DNA of 9,570 nt from an uncultured Ruminococcus sp. (GTDB lineage Bacteria; Bacillota; Clostridia; Oscillospirales; Ruminococcaceae), in the NCBI GenBank assembly GCA_947175005.1, contig CAMWLD010000061.1, positions 1 to 9,570 of the forward strand, in the 5' to 3' direction. The notes beneath the pieces are model-generated. The model saw only the letters and a program-made list of their open reading frames with translations. It made no database searches and was not told the origin of the DNA. A program made the translations under genes and the position numbers. This document shows positions 1-5,878 of this stretch, in pieces (positions within the stretch are counted from its first letter, which is position 1; the number at the start of each line of letters is the position of its first letter).

Positions 1-60
1 GTCACCTCCACTCGGGTTTCCAAAGGGGTCCCCCCCGTTGGAAACCCGAGTGGAGGTGAC
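1..60. repeat. 60-nt near-perfect palindrome (possible mrp terminator or palindromic repeat)
   Basis: Positions 1-23 are the exact reverse complement of 38-60. Inside this, G25-28 can pair with C33-36 across a single A24/G37 mismatch, leaving a loop of four bases (29-32). Almost the whole 60 nt is therefore self-complementary about a centre at 30.5. It begins 30 nt past the mrp stop codon, so on the minus strand it sits where a terminator would be, but any following U-tract would lie outside the window. On the plus strand no T-run follows it, so it is not a plus-strand terminator. A 23-bp perfect stem is long for an intrinsic terminator, so a dispersed palindromic repeat is equally possible. 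One arm contains GGAGGTGA and the other its complement. The true left boundary cannot be seen. Confidence 0.75.
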
Positions 61-89
61 GCTTGTCGTCATCGGTGCGCTTGTTTGCG

Positions 90-932
90 TTACTCCTTTG
101 GCTTTGCTTCTACTGCTTCAATGGCTTTGACTGCCTCGCTCAGCCATTTATCCTCGATATCCTCCACCCTGCCGCTGTCACACTTGGCGGCGATGTCGGG
201 GTCTACGGGCAGACTGCCCAGCACGCGGAGGCCATACTGCTCCGCTGTTTCACCCACGTGGCTCTGACCGTACATATAGATCTTCTTCCCGCAGTCGGGG
301 CACTCGATATAGCTCATATTCTCCACTATCCCCAGAATGGGAATGTTCATCATTTTCGCCATGCCTGCGGCCTTACCCACTATCATGGAAACCAGATCCT
401 GCGGGGACGCAACTATAACAATGCCGTCAAGCGGTATCGACTGGAACACCGTAAGGGGCACGTCCCCCGTTCCCGGAGGCATATCCACGAACATATAGTC
501 CACGTCCTCCCATATGACCTCGTTCCAGAACTGCTTTACCACCCCTGCTATAACAGGTCCTCGCCATATTACGGGGTCGGAGGGGTTCTCCAGCAGCAGA
601 TTTATGCTTATTATTTTAACGCCTTTTTGACTGGTAATAGGTATCAGTCCTTTTTCCGAACCCATGCAGCGCTCGTTTATGCCGAAAATTTTCGGTATGG
701 ACGGGCCTGTGATATCTGCGTCCAGCACTGCCGTATGGCTGCCCTTTTTGGCAAATTCCGACGCCAAAAGTCCCGTAACGAGGGATTTTCCCACGCCGCC
801 CTTGCCGCTGACTATGCCTATTACCTTTTTAACGCTGCTGCCCTCGCCCAGCTTTTCGATAAAGGACTGAGGGGCTTTTCTCTCTGCGCAGTCCGAGCCG
901 CAGGAGGAACAGCTTCCGTTGCATTCGCTCAT
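90..932 (-). CDS. mrp: Mrp/NBP35-family iron-sulfur carrier P-loop ATPase
   Basis: The 280-aa cytosolic protein is predicted to bind and transfer [4Fe-4S] clusters to apo-proteins, as ApbC/Mrp/Nbp35 proteins do. The deviant Walker A SGKGGVGKS is at residues 42-50, DADITGPS (Walker A'/switch I) at 71-78, and the switch II motif DMPPGTGD at 150-157. CPDCGK gives the conserved CxxC (C211, C214) expected to hold a bridging cluster at the dimer interface. The N-terminus carries four close cysteines (C4, C8, C11, C15) in place of the DUF59 domain found in many bacterial Mrp proteins, recalling the N-terminal cluster of Nbp35. I chose ATG 932 because AGGAAAGGA lies about 8 nt upstream. The upstream in-frame ATG at 977 has no ribosome binding site and falls at the predicted transcription start. 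FlhG/MinD, the flagellar relative, is less likely because of the CxxC and Mrp-type motifs. Confidence 0.93.
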   Translation of the reverse strand: MSECNGSCSSCGSDCAERKAPQSFIEKLGEGSSVKKVIGIVSGKGGVGKSLVTGLLASEFAKKGSHTAVLDADITGPSIPKIFGINERCMGSEKGLIPITSQKGVKIISINLLLENPSDPVIWRGPVIAGVVKQFWNEVIWEDVDYMFVDMPPGTGDVPLTVFQSIPLDGIVIVASPQDLVSMIVGKAAGMAKMMNIPILGIVENMSYIECPDCGKKIYMYGQSHVGETAEQYGLRVLGSLPVDPDIAAKCDSGRVEDIEDKWLSEAVKAIEAVEAKPKE

Positions 933-984
933 AAAAAACTTCCTTTCCTGTTTCATCTTTTTGGATGATTTGTTCATTATTTAT

Positions 985-1013
985 AGTATATACCATTTTT
1001 TATAAAAAGTCAA
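985..1013 (-). promoter_or_regulatory. sigma-A promoter for mrp
   Basis: Read on the minus strand, the -35 is TTGACT (1013-1008) and the -10 is TATACT (990-985), with a 17-bp spacer: two near-consensus hexamers at the best spacing. Transcription should start near 978, leaving a leader of about 45 nt before the mrp start at 932. This supports 932 over 977 as the start codon. Confidence 0.75.
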
Positions 1014-1056
1014 TCGGAGATAGGAATTTTTTTGTAAATAATGTAAATTCTTGTAG

Positions 1057-1086
1057 TTGACTTTTCCGAATTATTTATGATACAAT
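1057..1086 (+). promoter_or_regulatory. sigma-A promoter for the AraC-family regulator
   Basis: TTGACT (1057-1062) and TACAAT (1081-1086) are separated by 18 bp. Transcription should start near 1093, giving a leader of about 130 nt. A second -10-like TATACT at 1186-1191 is closer to the gene and would give a leader of about 25 nt, but it has only a weak -35 (AGCGAA, 1163-1168). It could therefore be an activator-dependent promoter. Tandem TGTAAAT copies at 1033-1039 and 1042-1048 lie directly upstream of the -35. Confidence 0.6.
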
Positions 1087-1222
1087 GTATTTATTATGAA
1101 AATGATTCGGTGCAGATCAAACGATATCGGAAAAATTCTACACCTCAAAGCACAAAAAGTCGAGCGAAATATGATCCGGTCATGATATACTAAAATCACA
1201 GCATTAAGAGAGGAGATGCAGC

Positions 1223-2047
1223 ATGAACGGTTTAGCTGAGGGAATTCAAAATGCGGTACAGTATATCGAGGACAATCTCACGGAGGAGTTGAACATTGGC
1301 GACATTGCTGCAAAGGCGTATGTTTCGTCATTTCATTTTCAAAGGATATTCAGCGCTCTTTGCGGTTTTACGGTAGGAGAGTATATTCGCAGCCGACGGC
1401 TCAGCGCTGCTGCACAGGAATTATCCCGTTCCGATGCTAAGGTGATTGATATTGCTCTGAAATACGGCTACGAATCCCATGACAGCTTTACTCGTGCTTT
1501 TACTAAATTTCATGGTGTTTCTCCCTCTGCTGCAAAGGAAAGCGGTGTGCATCTCAAATCATTTGCGCCGCTCAGGATCAAACTAACATTGGAGGGTGGT
1601 ACTGTTATGGAGTACAAAATAGTTGAAAAGGCTGCATTTACGGTGATCGGCAGGTCAAGGCGTTTTATGCATGAAAATTGCTATGAGGAGATCCCGAAGT
1701 TCTGGCAGGAGCATATGAAAAGTCCCGAAGCGAAAAATATCATTGGTATGTATGGGCTTTCATTTGATACGAACGACAAGGATTTCGAGTATTGTATTGC
1801 GGATAATTACTGTCCGCAGAAGGATATTCCCGATGGGTATGTGACACGGACGCTGCCTGCCGGGATATGGGCAGTTTTTCCGTGCAGAGGGCCTATGGTC
1901 GAGACCCTGCAAAGCACAAATACAAGGATATGGAATGAATGGCTGCCCAATTGCAGGGAGTATAAACTTGCAGGTAATTATGATATAGAAGCTTATTTCG
2001 GAAAGGACGATTACTGCGAGATTTGGATACCTGTTGAGAAAATATGA
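1223..2047 (+). CDS. AraC-family transcriptional regulator with GyrI-like effector-binding domain
   Basis: This 274-aa protein is a predicted one-component DNA-binding regulator. Residues about 8-105 form an AraC/XylS-type double helix-turn-helix: the first HTH is around 24-43, the second around 72-92, and the family signature runs through GYESHDSFTRAFTKFHGVSP (82-101). Residues about 129-274 resemble the AraC effector-binding/GyrI-like domain of SoxS/Rob-type and BmrR-type regulators, which binds small hydrophobic or cationic ligands; the DIEAYFG segment (254-260) fits that fold's ligand-pocket glutamate. ATG 1223 is preceded by AGAGGAGA about 7 nt upstream. The gene stands alone: mrp is divergent and an intrinsic terminator follows. 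The ligand and targets cannot be told from the sequence. Autoregulation, or control of the divergent mrp, is possible because their promoters share about 290 nt. Confidence 0.92.
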   Translation: MNGLAEGIQNAVQYIEDNLTEELNIGDIAAKAYVSSFHFQRIFSALCGFTVGEYIRSRRLSAAAQELSRSDAKVIDIALKYGYESHDSFTRAFTKFHGVSPSAAKESGVHLKSFAPLRIKLTLEGGTVMEYKIVEKAAFTVIGRSRRFMHENCYEEIPKFWQEHMKSPEAKNIIGMYGLSFDTNDKDFEYCIADNYCPQKDIPDGYVTRTLPAGIWAVFPCRGPMVETLQSTNTRIWNEWLPNCREYKLAGNYDIEAYFGKDDYCEIWIPVEKI

Positions 2048-2111
2048 CAGCAGAAACATTTTTATAAGGCTTTGCGGAGAGACTTGATGCAGTCTGAGGG
2101 ATAATGTGGTG

Positions 2112-2150
2112 AAGAACAGCGGTATTATAATTTGCCGCTGTTCTTTTATT
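2112..2150 (+). terminator. Intrinsic terminator of the AraC-family gene
   Basis: Arms AAGAACAGCGG (2112-2122) and CCGCTGTTCTT (2135-2145) form a perfect 11-bp stem with a 12-nt AT-rich loop. The stem runs straight into a T-rich tail (TTCTTTTATT). It lies 64 nt past the stop codon at 2047 and separates this gene from the flagellar operon. Confidence 0.85.
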
Positions 2151-2346
2151 GTGTATCCGTAAATGGGGATTTGTCGGAAGCAGTTGAACGGACAGCACAG
2201 GCGGACTTTAGCTTTTTCTTTAAAATATTTCGGGAAAATCCCAAAAATATGGCGGGAGAAATGCCCTATTATAGGCGGTGTGATTTTACTTTGAAAAAAT
2301 TATAGAAAAGTTAATCAAAATTTAACAAAAAATTTAATTTTAGAGT
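2151..2346. other. AT-rich intergenic region upstream of the flagellar promoter, no gene seen
   Basis: Together with its edges this is the non-coding stretch between the AraC-family gene (ends 2047) and flgM (starts 2426). I see no ORF with a ribosome binding site. It holds a weak, interrupted hairpin centred on GGGA (2232-2235) and TCCC (2239-2242), with partly complementary A/T-rich flanks, and a strongly A/T-rich run at about 2281-2340 just upstream of the sigma-28 promoter. I found no clear sigma-A or sigma-54 promoter. A regulator-binding site in the A/T run is possible but not shown. Confidence 0.5.
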
Positions 2347-2373
2347 TAAAGATTTGGCGGGGCGTGCCGATAT
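2347..2373 (+). promoter_or_regulatory. Sigma-28 (SigD/FliA) promoter of the late flagellar operon
   Basis: TAAA (2347-2350) and GCCGATAT (2366-2373) are separated by exactly 15 bp, matching the flagellar sigma-28 consensus TAAA-N15-GCCGATAA/T. Transcription should begin near 2380, with a leader of about 45 nt before flgM. The position in front of flgM matches the SigD-dependent flgM promoter of Bacillus. It places FlgM, the SigD inhibitor, under SigD control as a negative feedback loop. The 11-mer TTAGAGTTAAA overlaps the -35 (2340-2350) and recurs around the start site (2379-2389). Confidence 0.9.
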
Positions 2374-2425
2374 ATGTATTAGAGTTAAAAGCTGAATTAT
2401 TTCAAAATGAAAGGAGCTATGACTT

Positions 2426-2740
2426 ATGACCATTAAAAATTTAACCTCTGCGGTAAATGCTTACAGATACAATACAGAGCCTGCGGAAAGAAGAAAACGC
2501 AATGTAGGTAAATCCGCGTCCGGCAGGAATGTTGACAAGTTCGACTTTTCGGGGCCGGAAAGCATGGATAGTGCGGGCAATGCTCGTGCAAGCTTTGCGG
2601 ACACTCTGCGCATGGCTGCAAGATCCGCTGCGGACAGCGCTGCTTCTCCCGAAAGGTTAAAGGCGCTGAGCACTGCTGTTAAGGACGGAAGCTATAATGT
2701 TTCTGCGGAAGATGTGGCAGATTCTATTTTAGGGCTGTGA
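2426..2740 (+). CDS. flgM: Anti-sigma-28 factor FlgM
   Basis: FlgM binds SigD and blocks late flagellar transcription until the hook-basal body is complete, when it is secreted through the flagellar export channel. The 104-aa length is typical. The N-terminal half is polar and probably disordered, as expected of an export substrate. The motif VDKFDFSGPES (36-46) fits the conserved segment before the SigD-binding helices. The C-terminal helix RLKALSTAVKDGSYNV, followed by SAEDVADSIL, is the family hallmark. AAGGAG at 2411-2416 lies 9 nt before ATG 2426. An ATG at 2419 is too close to that site and opens only a five-codon frame. It is the first gene after the sigma-28 promoter, and its chaperone-type partner flgN follows. 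A yvyF-like gene, which precedes flgM in Bacillus, is absent here. Confidence 0.9.
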   Translation: MTIKNLTSAVNAYRYNTEPAERRKRNVGKSASGRNVDKFDFSGPESMDSAGNARASFADTLRMAARSAADSAASPERLKALSTAVKDGSYNVSAEDVADSILGL

Positions 2741-2744
2741 AGTG

Positions 2745-2817
2745 GCTTTAAATGCTTAAAAGCCTTTAAAGCAGTCGGCGGGGCTGCCGGCAGGGCAGCT
2801 TCGGATTTGCTGCAAAT
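2745..2817 (+). other. Three tandem RNA hairpins in the flgM-flgN gap
   Basis: First hairpin: GCTTTAAA (2745-2752) pairs with TTTAAAGC (2765-2772), and inside it GCTT (2754-2757) pairs with AAGC (2760-2763) across one mismatch. Second: 2779-2788 pairs with 2794-2803, a 10-bp GC-rich stem with two G-U pairs and a 5-nt loop. Third: ATTTG (2805-2809) pairs with CAAAT (2813-2817). The first begins 5 nt after the flgM stop codon. Only a weak T-run (TATATTTTTAG, about 2820-2830) follows the series, so it is not a standard terminator. It could attenuate, process or stabilise the transcript between flgM and flgN. Pairing was worked out by eye, without energies. Confidence 0.45.
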
Positions 2818-2885
2818 TAATATATTTTTAGATGCGAAAGGCGGGGGCGAAGCTTACCTCTGACCTCTGAAAGGTGCAATGGCTT

Positions 2886-3329
2886 ATGGATTATCCTGCG
2901 CTTATAGCTTTTTTTGATGAATATAACGCTCATTTCCGTGATTTTCTGAAGTTTGAATACGGAAAGATGGATATGCTCAACAAGGGCGAGATCGAGAAGC
3001 TCTCGAAGTCCCTGTCCACGGAGCAGGCGTTTATTATGAAAAGCGGTTCGCTGGAAAAGCGCCGCATAGGGATCACCGGGGATAACGTTACCTTTGCGGA
3101 TATTGTGGAGGGCGCACCCGATGAGTACAGGGCCGCTTTGGACGAAAGATACAGGGCGCTGTCGGAAATGGTGCTGAAGATCAAGGAAATAAACGACACC
3201 GCCAGCGCTATTGTTGCACAACGGCTCAAGAAGATCCGCATGAGAAACGGAGGCCTTGACACATACAACGGTCACGGTGATGTGAAAAAAGAAAATGCGA
3301 TAAATTCTACCATGTCTACCAACGCTTAA
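2886..3329 (+). CDS. flgN: FlgN-family flagellar export chaperone
   Basis: FlgN is a small cytosolic coiled-coil chaperone that binds the C-termini of FlgK and FlgL and delivers them to the type III export gate. The 147-aa product is largely helical, with heptad-like stretches at about 5-50 and 80-120, and a polar tail rich in N, S, T and K. Sequence conservation in this family is weak, so the call rests on size, helical character and position between flgM and flgK, as in Bacillus (yvyG). I prefer ATG 2886 because GAAAGGTG (2869-2876) lies 9 nt upstream. A GTG at 2874 would add four residues but lies inside that ribosome binding site. The stop is 22 nt before flgK. Confidence 0.8.
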   Translation: MDYPALIAFFDEYNAHFRDFLKFEYGKMDMLNKGEIEKLSKSLSTEQAFIMKSGSLEKRRIGITGDNVTFADIVEGAPDEYRAALDERYRALSEMVLKIKEINDTASAIVAQRLKKIRMRNGGLDTYNGHGDVKKENAINSTMSTNA

Positions 3330-3351
3330 ATTCGGAAAGGAACGATTTGAA

Positions 3352-5811
3352 ATGGCTTCAAGCTTTTTTGGAATACACGTTGCGAGGGGCGCCTTGCAGC
3401 TGGCTCAGAAATCTATTGATATTACGCTCAACAATGTAGCGAATATTTCTACCCCCGGCTATTCGAGACAGAGGCTGGATGTATGCTCTGTGGGTACACA
3501 CAACAACATCAAGGGCTACAATTCGGAGAATTTGGCGGGTATGGGCGCTGAGGCTGTCGGCGTTACTCAGATCCGCGACAAGCTGCTTGACACCAAGATA
3601 AGAAATTACTGCGCCGATCTGTGCTCTATAGGTGCAAGAACCTCTGTGCTGGGCGAGCTGGAGGATATTCTCGATGAAGTGGAGAATGAAGAGCAAGGCT
3701 TCGGAGCTAAGCTTGGCGACTTAAAGGCGGCTTTTCAGAGTTTTTCCGCAGAGTCTGCGGACAGAAAGGACTTGGCGAACATTGCTCAGAAGAAGGGTCA
3801 GTCGGTTGCCAATGTTCTTCAGAACTTTGATATGAGGATCGACGAGGTCATGGCGGGAACAGCCCGCGACATTGAGAGCACCAATGACAAGGTGAACAGC
3901 ATTTTAAAGCAGATGGGCGACCTTAATGCTCAGATCAAGGACGGCTATGTTAATATGCACGATATTATCATAGAGCCGGGCGACGACAGCTATAGGGCTG
4001 ATGTTACCTACGGTCCTTTGGTGCTTAAGGACACCTTTAACAGGCTGGCTGACGAACTTAGCCAATATATGAATGTTTACGTTGAAGAGCAGAAGGACGG
4101 TACTTACACTGTCAGCTGCCACAACGTTACGCTTGTTCAAGAGGACAAATATGCCAAGGTGGACATGAAGTTCAATCCCAAGACGGATGTGGTAAAGGAC
4201 GCGGACGGGAATGTGCTTAATGCGAAGTTCCTGGAGTTCCCCATAGAAGAGGCTCTTTACGACCGCAACGGCAAGCAGTTCCTTGATGCTGACGGCGAGA
4301 AAATAACCGACGTGCGCAGCACGGATATACCCCAGGGTACGGAGCTGTATTTCGCTAACGGTACGTTTACGGGGCTGTATTCAGACGGCAAGGGCGGTTT
4401 CTACGACGGAAACGGTGACAGGGTCGACAAGGTCTTTTCGCTGGATGATACTAAATATTATTATGCGGATGACGACGGAAATATTTTAAAGGATCAGTTC
4501 GGCAACGACTGGGAAGTTACCGACCTTGACAGTGTATATCAGGGTATGAAGGTCGTTGCAAGACCCGAAAAGGGCGATGGCGAGCCTTATGTGATAGATG
4601 TAAAGGGTCATTTGGACGGCAGATGCATTGAAGAGGATTTTGCTGAGGCCTATGTAAGTTCCCTCAACACCACTTCCCAGTGGAAAAAGACCGAGAGAGA
4701 GGCTTATCCCCAGCTGCTCAGCGTAATTGCAAAGGGCATTCAGGTGAAGGCGGATGAGGATCAGGGCAAGCAGATAGACGACAAGACTGCTATGAAAATG
4801 GCGGAGGACACTATCCGCGATTTTAATCAGCTTATAAGAGACTGCGAGGTCGAGGAAGCTTACAACATGGAGAAGGATATCCTGGAGTATGTTGACCTCG
4901 GAAAGGCGCATCTTGACTGGGCAGAGGCCGACAAGACCTATTACGACCCTATATTCAAGGATAATATCCGGGCGCAGGCAATGGCAATGGGCAAGGATCT
5001 TGCAACTTTGAAAATGCCTGCATATGCAATTACCATTTCCGAGGAATCAGGTACGATAACCTCCGGTTCCATAAAGGGCTTGTTTGATATGTATAACGGC
5101 GAGGGAGGCTACTCGGTCCCCGAGGGAAATAATTATCCCGGCGTTAAATATTTCAAGGAGACCATAAGGGCGCTGTCCAAGGCGATAGTAAGCCAGTTCA
5201 ACAGCGTTTACAACGATTACAACAATCAGATAACTCTTGAAAAATACAAGCTGGAAAACGGCATTGCCGCAGACGCACAGCTTACTGCCGCACAGCAGAA
5301 GGACTATGAAAATCAGAAAGAGGATCTCATAGACAAATACGGCTTTGAGATGTTTGAGTTTGACGGGGCTATGACCACTGCCAACCTTAAGGTTGCGGAA
5401 AGCTGGGTGGCAAACGCTCTGCGGTGCGTTCACCCCGAGGGCACCAATGATGAGGACTACAATTACGATCAGCTGGACGGCTCAAAGCTTAACGATATTT
5501 TGGAAGTATTTACCAGAAAGATAAATTTCCCCTCTGTAAAGGATCCGTATTCGCTGGAAGGATTTGTGGAAAATTACGGTGAGACCATAGGCACGAAGCT
5601 GGAACATGAGCTGGGCGATTTTGAAAACGCCAGCAAGATGTATGAAGGCATTGACGAAGAGCGCGAGTCAATTATGGGCGTTGATATGAACGAAGAGGGC
5701 GCTAACATGATGACCTATCAGAAATGGTACAACGCTATTTCCAGAATGATGACCGCTCTTGATGAAATGCTTGACAAGCTGATAAACGGCACGGGCAGAG
5801 TGGGACTGTAA
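3352..5811 (+). CDS. flgK: Flagellar hook-associated protein 1 FlgK, enlarged
   Basis: FlgK forms the first hook-filament junction ring outside the cell. Residues 1-45 carry the rod/hook-family signature, including LNNVANISTPGYSRQRLDV (26-44). The C-terminus has the matching GVDMNEEGANMMTYQKWYNA (776-795) and the closing coiled-coil helix. Residues 562-620 (SGSIKGLFDMYNG, then SKAIVSQFNSVYNDY) match the typical FlgK segment before the C-terminal domain. No cleavable signal is present, as expected for type III export. At 819 aa it is roughly 270 residues longer than enterobacterial FlgK. The extra sequence lies mainly at about 260-560 and contains five D-x-[DN]-G turns (starting 283, 304, 312, 352, 373). 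It has seven cysteines. GGAAAGGA (3334-3341) is 10 nt before the ATG. The frame is intact throughout. Confidence 0.97.
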   Translation: MASSFFGIHVARGALQLAQKSIDITLNNVANISTPGYSRQRLDVCSVGTHNNIKGYNSENLAGMGAEAVGVTQIRDKLLDTKIRNYCADLCSIGARTSVLGELEDILDEVENEEQGFGAKLGDLKAAFQSFSAESADRKDLANIAQKKGQSVANVLQNFDMRIDEVMAGTARDIESTNDKVNSILKQMGDLNAQIKDGYVNMHDIIIEPGDDSYRADVTYGPLVLKDTFNRLADELSQYMNVYVEEQKDGTYTVSCHNVTLVQEDKYAKVDMKFNPKTDVVKDADGNVLNAKFLEFPIEEALYDRNGKQFLDADGEKITDVRSTDIPQGTELYFANGTFTGLYSDGKGGFYDGNGDRVDKVFSLDDTKYYYADDDGNILKDQFGNDWEVTDLDSVYQGMKVVARPEKGDGEPYVIDVKGHLDGRCIEEDFAEAYVSSLNTTSQWKKTEREAYPQLLSVIAKGIQVKADEDQGKQIDDKTAMKMAEDTIRDFNQLIRDCEVEEAYNMEKDILEYVDLGKAHLDWAEADKTYYDPIFKDNIRAQAMAMGKDLATLKMPAYAITISEESGTITSGSIKGLFDMYNGEGGYSVPEGNNYPGVKYFKETIRALSKAIVSQFNSVYNDYNNQITLEKYKLENGIAADAQLTAAQQKDYENQKEDLIDKYGFEMFEFDGAMTTANLKVAESWVANALRCVHPEGTNDEDYNYDQLDGSKLNDILEVFTRKINFPSVKDPYSLEGFVENYGETIGTKLEHELGDFENASKMYEGIDEERESIMGVDMNEEGANMMTYQKWYNAISRMMTALDEMLDKLINGTGRVGL

Positions 5812-5878
5812 TTTGAAGCAGGGCATTTTTTAAAACAGTCTTGAACGGTGTTTTGAAATAAATAAGGAGTGAATTATT

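Noticed and set aside
90..932. FlhG/MinD-like flagellar number regulator
   Set aside because: The proximity to flagellar genes is suggestive, but the CPDC motif, PPGTGD segment and N-terminal cysteines are Mrp features, and the gene is on the other strand under its own sigma-A promoter.
63..968. A 301-codon open frame on the plus strand, antisense to mrp, with a perfect GGAGGTGA 3 nt before a TTG codon
   Set aside because: It lies wholly opposite the well-conserved mrp frame, its H/L/R/Y-rich composition is typical of a shadow frame, the spacing to TTG is too short, and the GGAGGTGA is one arm of the palindrome.
933..977. Longer mrp start at ATG 977
   Set aside because: It has no ribosome binding site and coincides with the predicted transcription start; ATG 932 has a strong site and gives the usual cysteine-led N-terminus.
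1110..1135. CCGATATC on the minus strand as a sigma-28 -10 element
   Set aside because: No TAAA lies at 15 bp; the match comes from a short palindrome.
1893..2198. Minus-strand open frames over the end of the AraC-family gene and its terminator
   Set aside because: They overlap a well-supported gene and an intrinsic terminator, and have no recognisable protein features.
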